A stretch of 9,769 nucleotides of DNA from an uncultured Collinsella sp. (GTDB lineage Bacteria; Actinomycetota; Coriobacteriia; Coriobacteriales; Coriobacteriaceae): positions 1 to 9,769 of the forward strand of contig CAADUO010000058.1 in the NCBI GenBank assembly GCA_900752215.1, written 5' to 3'. This document shows, piece by piece, positions 1-5,671 of the stretch; within the stretch, counting starts at the first letter, position 1, and every line of letters begins with the position of its first letter. A program made the translations under genes and the position numbers. The notes beneath the pieces are model-generated. The model was not told the DNA's origin. It saw nothing but the letters and a program-made list of their open reading frames with translations, and searched no databases.

Positions 1-61
1 CACAAAATGTTTGGTACGAAGGGATTTCTGGGGCCCTTGTAAACCCCCCGCGGAGTCAAAC

Positions 62-144
62 CCGCCAAAAAGGGCCCCTTTGTGGCGGCTTCGACGTTTG
101 CCCAGATAAAACCTGCCAAAATAAACCTGTCCCTTTTTGGTAGG
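62..144. repeat. Element A, left copy: two-hairpin dispersed repeat
   Basis: Two adjacent inverted repeats. The first (62-74 with 76-88) is a 13-bp arm pair with a single mismatch and almost no loop. The second lies in a 48-bp core (97-144) that starts TTTGCCCAGATAAAACC. In it CCTGCCAAAA (112-121) pairs with TTTTGGTAGG (135-144) through one G-T wobble around a 13-base loop. The same 48-bp core recurs in inverted orientation at 9626-9673 with 45 of 48 positions identical, again next to a separate hairpin. It sits just upstream of the ribosome binding site of the cyclo-ligase gene, so it may be in that gene's leader. A dispersed palindromic element is the simplest reading; its function is unknown. 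Confidence 0.8.
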
Positions 145-163
145 TTTGGGAGAGGGAGCCGGG

Positions 164-760
164 ATGGACAAGGCTGAGTTGCGGCGGGCGGTGATTGCCC
201 AGCGCGATGCTCTTGATTTGGATGTGCAGGCGGCGAAGTCCGCCACTATCTGCGCGCGGCTTGTTGAGCTGTTGGATCGCTTGGGTGCCGCGGCGCCGCA
301 CACCGTTGCTGTCTATGCCGCGATGGGTTCCGAGGCAGACCCTGCCGCGTTTGCCGCTGCGGCCGCCGCGCGCGGCTGGCGCGTGGCCTATCCGTGCATG
401 CTCTCGGCAACAGACGCCGTGGCTTGTGGCCAGCGCATGTGCATGCGAGCAGTCGCTATCGGTGATGTATCCGCGGCTCCGTTTATCGCCCACCCCACGC
501 GGGCCTTTGCGGCCACGGACATCGACAGCAACCACTTCCCTATCGTGCCTGCCGAAGCTCTCGACATGATCGTCGTGCCGCTCGTGGCCTTCGACCAAAC
601 CGGCGCGCGCCTGGGCTACGGCGGCGGTTGCTACGACCGCTACCTGCCCATGCTCTCGCCCGCATGTCAAATCATCGGCATCGCCTTTGACGAGCAGCGT
701 GTCGACCACGTTCCCACCGACGCCCACGACCTGCCGCTACCCCACATCATCAGCGCCTAA
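164..760 (+). CDS. fau: 5-formyltetrahydrofolate cyclo-ligase
   Basis: Predicted to catalyse the ATP-dependent conversion of 5-formyltetrahydrofolate to 5,10-methenyltetrahydrofolate (EC 6.3.3.2) in the cytoplasm, returning a storage or dead-end folate to the one-carbon pool. The product is 198 aa, normal for the family. The N-terminus has the Lys/Leu-Arg-Arg pattern (residues 3-8) typical of the nucleotide-binding end. Residues 147-162 (GARLGYGGGCYDRYLP) are the family signature loop for phosphate and substrate binding. I chose the ATG at 164 because AGAGGGAG lies 6 bases upstream. An in-frame TTG at 137 lies inside the repeat and has no ribosome binding site. The gene stands alone between repeats A and B. 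Assignment is firm; substrate is inferred from the family. Confidence 0.93.
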   Translation: MDKAELRRAVIAQRDALDLDVQAAKSATICARLVELLDRLGAAAPHTVAVYAAMGSEADPAAFAAAAAARGWRVAYPCMLSATDAVACGQRMCMRAVAIGDVSAAPFIAHPTRAFAATDIDSNHFPIVPAEALDMIVVPLVAFDQTGARLGYGGGCYDRYLPMLSPACQIIGIAFDEQRVDHVPTDAHDLPLPHIISA

Positions 761-778
761 CCGCCGGCGCGCTGTACC

Positions 779-854
779 CAAAAAATCGAGAGAGGATAAT
801 CTCCCGTTTTGAGCCCGTTATCGAGTCAAAAACGGGAGATTATCCTCTCTCGAT
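779..854 (-). terminator. Probable intrinsic terminator of the AbiEi-like gene
   Basis: Read on the minus strand, the perfect 26-bp hairpin of element B copy 1 (854-829 with 810-785, 18-base loop) is followed by a run of six T (785-780). It starts about 50 bases after the stop codon at 906. On the plus strand, where it follows the cyclo-ligase gene, the hairpin has no T-run. It is therefore best suited to stop transcription from the right. Such a long stem is unusual for a plain terminator. Confidence 0.55.
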
Positions 855-883
855 CAGTAAGCGTCCGATTTTCCTCGCTCATG
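783..883. repeat. Element B, copy 1: 101-bp long-hairpin repeat
   Basis: The element holds a perfect 26-bp inverted repeat (785-810 and 829-854, starting ATCGAGAGAGG) and a 3' tail CAGTAAGCGTCCG. A second copy in the same orientation lies at 2160-2260. They differ at about 9 of 101 positions: four in the loop, one in the stem, three in the tail (ATTTT against AAAAT) and one near the end. The two copies bracket the AbiEi-like gene. No transposase is present, so it could be a non-autonomous mobile element or a dispersed terminator-type repeat. Confidence 0.85.
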
Positions 884-905
884 CGAGCGAACGCCCGTCA
901 CCGTC

Positions 906-1868
906 TCAGCCCACACAAGGCACACCGGCAACCTCAAGCTTGCGATCGAGCTTTATCGGGTCCTTCAGATCATCCCAGCACAAGCGCACGATCTTGCAGT
1001 TATCGAGCATCGAAAGCCTTGACTCGCGCTGGCGCTCGTCAAACTGTGCCTTTGCAAGCTTGCCCTCCGCTGCCGCTTTCTCGCTTTTAATGAACCCGTC
1101 AAACTCTCCGATAATCAGCCGATCGCCCACGCGCCACAGGTAGTCAACGCGATACACTCCTCCCGGCTCAACCGGATCGGGCAGCTCAACCTGCAGCTCC
1201 GGAACTTGCCAACCGCGCTCGATCATCAGAGCGCGCGCTTTGGACTCGCCGCCACTTTCCGATAAACCATCGGCATACTGCGCGACCCTGCGCGCAGTCG
1301 CAACGCCACGACGACCCCGACCAAGCTCGTCAACGATCGCAATTAGATGCCTCTTCGACATAAGCTGCTCGTGAAAAACCGAATCGGCGATGATCAGTCC
1401 CTCGACAAACGAAGCATCGACCAGGCAATCCGTTATCGTCTGGTCGATATCGGTCACGGCAATATCCATCTGACTGGCGCTCGTTCGCCGAATATAACGG
1501 TGACGGATAATCTCCGACCCCGGCGTCGTCGTTTGTGTCGGCGGCACGGCGATATGGATGTGCCTTAGGTTGGCATTTGAAACCGAGAGCCCGTAAATCA
1601 CGGCGGCCGTATACGAGCAGAATGTCCAGCATGGATGCTGCCGCGCGAGCGCCCGCACCCGATGCAGATAGCGCTGACGAAACTTTAGCTCGGACCAGTA
1701 TTCCGGGCGCGCATACAGCCCCGGCATGACCATCTCGAGGCTCCCCGCCGCCATCCGTCGCTCAATCTGCTTTGCTTCCGCCGCCGTGCGTGCGTACACG
1801 CAACTCATCTTCTGTTCGCATGCCTCGATATGACTCGCAAGCCTTTGATGCGCCGTCGCGTTTCCCAT
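906..1868 (-). CDS. AbiEi-like / DUF559-Vsr-fold protein (orphan)
   Basis: A 320-aa protein of a type common in actinobacteria and often labelled type IV TA antitoxin AbiEi domain protein. Residues about 15-60 resemble the AbiEi winged-helix start (GSLEMVMPGLYARPEYW), and 75-150 the middle region with a SYTAAVIYGL segment. Residues 205-300 look like a PD-(D/E)XK nuclease fold of DUF559/Vsr type: E208 in GGESKAR, D242 in YRVDYLW, E255/D257 in IGEFDG, K261, then ERQRE and a final VRLCWDDL strand. The ATG at 1868 is preferred because GGGAGG sits 4 bases upstream; an in-frame ATG at 1973 lacks such a site. No AbiEii nucleotidyltransferase partner lies next to it. The gene is less GC-rich than its neighbours and lies between the two element B copies, suggesting transfer. 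A role in defence or gene regulation is inferred only from domains. Confidence 0.75.
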   Translation of the reverse strand: MGNATAHQRLASHIEACEQKMSCVYARTAAEAKQIERRMAAGSLEMVMPGLYARPEYWSELKFRQRYLHRVRALARQHPCWTFCSYTAAVIYGLSVSNANLRHIHIAVPPTQTTTPGSEIIRHRYIRRTSASQMDIAVTDIDQTITDCLVDASFVEGLIIADSVFHEQLMSKRHLIAIVDELGRGRRGVATARRVAQYADGLSESGGESKARALMIERGWQVPELQVELPDPVEPGGVYRVDYLWRVGDRLIIGEFDGFIKSEKAAAEGKLAKAQFDERQRESRLSMLDNCKIVRLCWDDLKDPIKLDRKLEVAGVPCVG

Positions 1869-1920
1869 GTCGCCTCCCAGCTCTCGGACGGCGCAAACGT
1901 ACCAGACGGTTTCATGTGAA

Positions 1921-1953
1921 GTCTGACAAAATGCCGACCAAAAGCTGACCAAA
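1921..1953. repeat. Three 11-bp tandem repeats upstream of the AbiEi-like gene
   Basis: Plus strand units GTCTGACAAAA, TGCCGACCAAA and AGCTGACCAAA follow one another without gaps, consensus NGCYGACCAAA. The period is close to one helical turn, so a bound protein would see all three on one face. They lie 53-85 bases upstream of the chosen start codon. They could be an operator for the gene's own winged-helix product, or chance. Confidence 0.45.
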
Positions 1954-1973
1954 TGCTTGACGGGTTTATGCAT

Positions 1974-2159
1974 TTACTATTGAGGACTTCATTTCTGCAG
2001 ATAGAGAAGTTGCCGAGAGGTCCTTATCTCCACATTTAGAGACCTCGGCCCATCGAATCATCAGAAAGATAATACCGTCGAGATTCAAGACTACGTCAAA
2101 CGCGACTTTGCCTCTGTGCGCGCCATCTTGTGGTTGAACCATCGGCATCTATATGCTGA
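1974..2159. other. AT-rich gene-free stretch inside the B-B interval
   Basis: No convincing gene is seen between the AbiEi-like gene's upstream region and the second element B. Base composition is clearly more AT-rich than the flanking core genes. Short frames are open on both strands, but none has a ribosome binding site or a recognisable domain. It is probably regulatory DNA or a decayed remnant of the inserted segment. Confidence 0.5.
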
Positions 2160-2260
2160 AAATCGAGAGAGGAAAATCTCCCGTTTTGAGCCTGCTATCA
2201 AGCCAAAAACGGGAGATTATCCTCTCTCGATCAGTAAGCGTCCGAAAATCCTCGCTCGTG
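2160..2260. repeat. Element B, copy 2
   Basis: Direct-orientation copy of the 783-883 element, about 91% identical. The arms 2162-2187 and 2206-2231 pair over 26 bp with one mismatch (A at 2174, where copy 1 has T). Read on the minus strand it follows the metA stop by about 80 bases and ends with CGATTTTC, so it could act as a weak terminator for metA. The T-run is shorter than in copy 1. Confidence 0.85.
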
Positions 2261-2311
2261 TGTCCGGATATCCACTCTCGTCGCGCGCCACGGCTACGGC
2301 GTCCCGACGGC

Positions 2312-3238
2312 CTAGTGCTCCTCGCCGGCGCGGGCCAGGTCGTAGGGCGTGGTCTGGTAGACGTAGTAGTTGAGCCAGTTGGTGTAGAACAGCTGAGCCT
2401 GGCTGCGCCAGACGTTGCGCGGCTCGGCGGTGGGGTCGTCGCCCGGGAAGTAATGCGCCGGCACCTGAGGGTTAAGCCCGCGCTTCACGTCGCGCTCGTA
2501 CTCCAGGCGCAGCGTGTCGGTATCGTACTCGGGGTGACCAAATACAAAGAAGCGACGGCTGTCGGTCGACTTGACGATGTACAGGCCCACCTCGTCGGAC
2601 ACGGCCACGACCTCAAGCTGCGGTTCGGCCTCCACATCCTCGCGGCGCACGTCGGTGTTGCGCGAATGTACGGCATAGAAGCGGTCATCGAAGCCGCGGA
2701 CCAGCGGGCTTTGCGGCTTCACCAGATAATGCTCAAACACGCCGCTCGCCTTTGCCGGCAGATCATACTTCTGGATACCGTAATGATGGTAGAGCCCCGC
2801 CTGCGCTCCCCAACAAATGTGCAGCGTAGAATGCACGTGCGTGGTGGACCAATCCATGATCTGACAGAGCTCGGGCCAGTAGTCGACCTCCTCGAACGGC
2901 ATCTGCTCCACCGGCGCGCCCGTGATAATCAGGCCGTCGTAGTGGATGTCGCGGATGTCGTCGAACGTGCGGTAGAACGTCTCCAGGTGACCGGCGCTCA
3001 CGTGCGTGGCCTCGTGCGTTTTCGTGCGCAGCAGGTCCACCTCCACCTGCAGCGGCGTGTTGGAGAGCTTGCGCATGATCTGCGTCTCGGTAGCGATCTT
3101 GGTGGGCATGAGGTTGAGGATGAGCACGCGCAGCGGACGGATGTCCTGGTGCAGCGCGCGGTACTCGGTCATGACAAAGATGTTCTCGCTCTCGAGCTGC
3201 GCGGCGGCAGGGAGGGCGTCGGGAATGCGAATGGGCAT
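2312..3238 (-). CDS. metA: Homoserine O-acyltransferase MetA, predicted acetyl-CoA type
   Basis: Activates homoserine by O-acylation, the first committed step of methionine synthesis. The 308-aa length matches the MetA family. The glutamine-amidotransferase-like fold has its nucleophile at C142 (HICWGAQAG) and the His/Glu pair at H235 and E237 (FGHPEYDTDTL). Residue 111 is Glu (TGAPVEQMPFEEVDYW). In characterised MetA enzymes Glu at 111 favours acetyl-CoA and Gly favours succinyl-CoA, so this is predicted to be homoserine O-acetyltransferase (EC 2.3.1.31) despite the usual succinyltransferase label. The start at 3238 has AAGGAGCATCC directly upstream. It is transcribed divergently from the dehydrogenase gene across a 210-bp gap. 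No SAM riboswitch or T-box is visible in the leader. Confidence 0.96.
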   Translation of the reverse strand: MPIRIPDALPAAAQLESENIFVMTEYRALHQDIRPLRVLILNLMPTKIATETQIMRKLSNTPLQVEVDLLRTKTHEATHVSAGHLETFYRTFDDIRDIHYDGLIITGAPVEQMPFEEVDYWPELCQIMDWSTTHVHSTLHICWGAQAGLYHHYGIQKYDLPAKASGVFEHYLVKPQSPLVRGFDDRFYAVHSRNTDVRREDVEAEPQLEVVAVSDEVGLYIVKSTDSRRFFVFGHPEYDTDTLRLEYERDVKRGLNPQVPAHYFPGDDPTAEPRNVWRSQAQLFYTNWLNYYVYQTTPYDLARAGEEH

Positions 3239-3266
3239 GGATGCTCCTTACGAGTCAGTTGCAGCT

Positions 3267-3272
3267 ATGGTA
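3267..3272 (-). promoter_or_regulatory. Possible -10 of metA
   Basis: On the minus strand TGTACCAT gives a -10-like TACCAT about 29 bases before the metA start codon. The region 17 bases further upstream is GC-rich with no good -35, so support is weak. Confidence 0.3.
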
Positions 3273-3405
3273 CAACGACCGGCCCCATCCGCGCGAGCAC
3301 ATCGCCCAGCGATGCCGTCAGCGGCCCAGATCACTCCAAAAGTAGAGATTAAGGCATGTCCAAAAATCTACGGCGCTTTAGCCTAGCAAAGTGGCAGCAG
3401 GACGC

Positions 3406-3411
3406 TACAAT
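3406..3411 (+). promoter_or_regulatory. Possible -10 of the 2-hydroxyacid dehydrogenase gene
   Basis: TACAAT matches the -10 consensus at five of six positions and lies 37 bases before the ATG at 3449. No convincing -35 hexamer is found 16-18 bases upstream. Confidence 0.4.
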
Positions 3412-3448
3412 GGTTCGACGCGAAAAACTCGGCCGAAAGGATACGTAT

Positions 3449-4426
3449 ATGTACCAGACGCGTAAGATCGGTGTGGTCGGCCAGGGCCACGTAGGAGCAC
3501 ATGTCGCCAACAGCCTGCTCATGCAGGGCATTGCCGATGAGCTGTACCTGTGCGATATCAACGAGGCCAAGGTGACGTCCGAGGTCCAGGACCTGCGCGA
3601 CTCCCTTTCGTTTGTCCCGTACAACACCAAGATCGTCAACTGCTACGACCACTACGAGGAGCTTGCCTGCTGCGACGTCATCGTCAACGCCGCCGGCAAG
3701 GTCGCGCTGGCCGCCGGCAACCGCGACGGCGAGCTGTTCTTTACCACCGACGCCGCCCGCACCTTTGCCAAGCGCATCGTCGACGCCGGCTTTGACGGCA
3801 TCTTCGTGAGCATCTCCAACCCCTGCGACGTCGTGTGCACCGAGCTGTGGCACCTGACCGGCTACGATCCCAAGAAGATCATCGGCTCGGGCTGCGGCCT
3901 GGACTCCGCCCGCCTGCGCACCGAGATCTCCAAGAAGGTCGGCGTGAGCCCCAAGTCCATCGACGCCTACATGATCGGCGAGCACGGCTTTAGCCAGCTT
4001 GCCGCCTTTAAGGCCGCAACCATCGCCGGCAAGAGCCTCAACGAACTTCAGGCCGAGAACCCCGACAAGTATGCCTTCGACCACATGGAGATCGAGGAGC
4101 TCGCGCGCAAGGGCGGCTACGTAACCTACCAGGGCAAGCAGTGCACCGAGTACGCCGTCGCCAACTCCGCCGCGCGCGTCTGCGCCGCCGTGCTGCACAA
4201 CGAGCACGCCGTGCTTTCGGCATCCACGCTCATGACCGGCCAGTATGGCGAGGAGGGCATCTTCACCTCCCTGCCGTGCGTGATCGGTGCCGAGGGCGTC
4301 GAGGAGGTCTACACGCTCGACCTGTCCGAGCATGAGCTCGAGGGCTTCCACAAGAGCTGCCAGCACATCCGCGACAACATCGCCCAGCTCGACTGGTGGG
4401 ACGCCGAGGGCGTTGTCGGCAAGTAG
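3449..4426 (+). CDS. NAD-dependent L-2-hydroxyacid dehydrogenase (LDH family, HicDH-like)
   Basis: A 325-aa member of the lactate/malate dehydrogenase superfamily, reducing a 2-keto acid with NADH. The Rossmann motif is G11-Q-G-H-V-G16, with D36 as the NAD-selecting acid. N124-P125, D152/R155 (GLDSARLR) and the proton-relay H179 (GEHG) are present. An ungapped reading of the active-site loop places R92 at LDH Arg109 but Ala86 where lactate dehydrogenases have the specificity residue Gln102. The loop and the segment EELARKGGYVTYQGK resemble L-2-hydroxyisocaproate dehydrogenases more than true LDH, so branched or longer 2-keto acids may be substrates. I chose the ATG at 3449 because AAAGGA lies 7 bases upstream; longer in-frame starts precede the Rossmann motif without reason. 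It is a single-gene unit with its own terminator. Confidence 0.88.
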   Translation: MYQTRKIGVVGQGHVGAHVANSLLMQGIADELYLCDINEAKVTSEVQDLRDSLSFVPYNTKIVNCYDHYEELACCDVIVNAAGKVALAAGNRDGELFFTTDAARTFAKRIVDAGFDGIFVSISNPCDVVCTELWHLTGYDPKKIIGSGCGLDSARLRTEISKKVGVSPKSIDAYMIGEHGFSQLAAFKAATIAGKSLNELQAENPDKYAFDHMEIEELARKGGYVTYQGKQCTEYAVANSAARVCAAVLHNEHAVLSASTLMTGQYGEEGIFTSLPCVIGAEGVEEVYTLDLSEHELEGFHKSCQHIRDNIAQLDWWDAEGVVGK

Positions 4427-4471
4427 GCCGTCAATCGCCGCAATCTCGCGAATCTAAGCGCGATCCCAAGC

Positions 4472-4510
4472 GGGCCGCGCCGGAATACTACCGGCGCGGC
4501 CCGATTTTTT
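4472..4510 (+). terminator. Intrinsic terminator of the dehydrogenase gene
   Basis: A perfect 12-bp GC stem (GGGCCGCGCCGG at 4472-4483 with CCGGCGCGGCCC at 4491-4502) around a 7-base loop is followed by GATTTTTT. It begins 45 bases after the stop codon. The minus-strand gene converging from the right has no T-run at this hairpin, though it might still use the stem. Confidence 0.93.
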
Positions 4511-4558
4511 GCTCACGCGACACGTTTGCGAATCGAAGGTGAATACTTTTCCCGGTAC

Positions 4559-5527
4559 CTAGTACTGCTCGATGCCCATGTAGCGACGAACCTCGGGGCT
4601 GTGATCGAACACCTTGCCGCGTGCAGCGCGCAGCTCGCAGCTCATCGCGTAGAAGAAAATCGGCTCCAGATACGAACGCACGCTGGCAGGCACGTCGCCT
4701 ACGCCGTACTCGAGCGCGTCGAGCACCATGATCGTGTCGGTGTGCGTGTTGAGGAACGCCAGCGCGCGCTCCTCCATGGGGCGGCACTCGCCCGATCCGA
4801 GCTGCACAAAGTAGAACACGCCGGGCTCGGTGGCCTCGAACGGGCCGTGGAAGTACTCGCCGGAGTGGATGTAGCAGCAGTGCTGCCACTGCATCTCCAT
4901 GAGCGAGCAGATGGCCATGGCGTAGGTCTGGCTAAAGTTGGGGCCGGATCCCAGGATGTAGAAGAACTTGTGCTGCTGGCAGAGCTCGGCAAAGCGGGCG
5001 CCCAGCTCGGCGTTGACCTTCTCACGGGCGGCGGGCAGCAGCGCATCCATCTGCTTGAGGCCCTCATACATGTCGGCGAGTGCCTCGTAGCCTTCCTGCT
5101 GGTCGAGCAACTCGGCGGCGACCAGAGCGCCGATGCCCTGCGGCACCTCAGCCTGCGACACACCCTCACCCCACGGATAGACCCAGGTAGTCCACTTGCC
5201 GTTATCGATCTTGGAGCCCTCGCAGTCGGTGAGGGCAATGACCTCGGCACCGGCTGCCAGCGCCATCTCGCAGCCGTCAACGACCTCTTGCGTGTTGCCG
5301 CTGTGGCTGCAGGCAATAACGAGCGACTTCTCGCCAAGGCTCTTGGGAGCCATCAGGCAAAACTCTCGTGCCGTGTAGACCGTCGAGGTAAACGTGGTGG
5401 CCTCGCGCTTGAGCAGCTCGTTGGCCGGCATCAGGTCGATCATCGAACCGCCACAAGCGATCCAAAAGACATTCTCAATCTTACCCTTGCGCTCGATGAT
5501 TTCCTGAACCAGATCATGTGCGTTCAT
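4559..5527 (-). CDS. frlB: FrlB-like deglycase (fructoselysine-6-phosphate type), SIS protein
   Basis: A 322-aa double-SIS protein related to FrlB/FraB deglycases, which split phosphorylated Amadori compounds (fructoselysine- or fructose-asparagine-6-phosphate) into glucose-6-phosphate and the amino acid. SIS 1 covers about residues 18-150, with the sugar-phosphate loop IACSHSGNTQE (71-81). SIS 2 covers about 175-300. E211 (CSLMEMQW) and H227 (SGEYFHGPFE) are 16 apart, matching the Glu/His pair reported as catalytic in FraB/FrlB. The C-terminus DHSPEVRRYMGIEQY is also FrlB-like. The start at 5527 has AAGGAGGAG 8 bases upstream. Expression is likely controlled by the GntR protein encoded upstream through two operators. 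No FrlD kinase or transporter gene is in the window, so the substrate must arrive phosphorylated (for example by a PTS) or the partner genes lie elsewhere. The exact substrate is unknown; AgaS-like amino-sugar isomerase is the less likely alternative. Confidence 0.82.
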   Translation of the reverse strand: MNAHDLVQEIIERKGKIENVFWIACGGSMIDLMPANELLKREATTFTSTVYTAREFCLMAPKSLGEKSLVIACSHSGNTQEVVDGCEMALAAGAEVIALTDCEGSKIDNGKWTTWVYPWGEGVSQAEVPQGIGALVAAELLDQQEGYEALADMYEGLKQMDALLPAAREKVNAELGARFAELCQQHKFFYILGSGPNFSQTYAMAICSLMEMQWQHCCYIHSGEYFHGPFEATEPGVFYFVQLGSGECRPMEERALAFLNTHTDTIMVLDALEYGVGDVPASVRSYLEPIFFYAMSCELRAARGKVFDHSPEVRRYMGIEQY

Positions 5528-5561
5528 GCTGATGCTCCTCCTTGTGGGGCGGCTTTGAACG

Positions 5562-5585
5562 ACGACAGCTCGTACCTGCTGTCGT
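5562..5585 (-). promoter_or_regulatory. Hairpin in the deglycase mRNA leader
   Basis: ACGACAGC (5562-5569) and GCTGTCGT (5578-5585) form a perfect 8-bp stem with an 8-base loop. It lies near the 5' end of the predicted leader and overlaps operator 1 by five bases. It could stabilise the message or be a by-product of the operator sequence. Confidence 0.4.
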
Positions 5586-5600
5586 TCTATGTTGTCCTAT
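5581..5600 (-). promoter_or_regulatory. Operator 1 of the deglycase gene (tandem 10-bp)
   Basis: Plus-strand GTCGTTCTAT GTTGTCCTAT is two tandem 10-bp units. It matches operator 2 (5643-5662) at 17 of 20 positions. It abuts the -10 box on its downstream side, a position where a bound repressor would block initiation. The likely ligand is the GntR protein encoded at 5672-6427. Confidence 0.65.
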
Positions 5601-5628
5601 TTATAGCACGTGTAACAACGCCCGTGAA
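5600..5628 (-). promoter_or_regulatory. Promoter of the deglycase gene
   Basis: On the minus strand TTCACG (5628-5623) and TATAAA (5605-5600) are separated by exactly 17 bases. They match four and five of six consensus positions. The start codon is about 70 bases downstream. The promoter lies between the two operator copies. Confidence 0.65.
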
Positions 5629-5642
5629 GTCATCTCAGCAAA

Positions 5643-5662
5643 TTTGTTCTATGTTGTTCTAT
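5643..5662 (-). promoter_or_regulatory. Operator 2 of the deglycase gene (tandem 10-bp)
   Basis: Plus-strand TTTGTTCTAT GTTGTTCTAT is again two tandem 10-bp units. It lies 62 bp from operator 1, close to six helical turns, and upstream of the -35. The spacing would let two regulator dimers sit on the same face and loop the promoter. It starts only about 10 bases beyond the stop codon of the regulator gene. Confidence 0.65.
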
Positions 5663-5671
5663 CTGTGGACG

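Noticed and set aside
1..42. Possible C-terminal tail of an upstream gene (frame 1, ending TAA at 40-42)
   Set aside because: Only 13 codons are visible, with no recognisable motif. It cannot be told from chance.
906..1973. Longer form of the AbiEi-like protein starting at 1973
   Set aside because: The extra 35 residues lack homology features, run through the 11-bp tandem repeats and have no good ribosome binding site. The ATG at 1868 has GGGAGG upstream.
2153..3352. Long plus-strand open frame across metA
   Set aside because: It lies antisense to metA, whose catalytic residues are intact. Its sequence has no domain and its start lies in element B. It is a high-GC shadow frame.
3383..4366. 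327-codon minus-strand frame opposite the dehydrogenase gene
   Set aside because: Gly/Val/Leu-rich low-complexity product, no ribosome binding site, and antisense to a well-supported enzyme gene.
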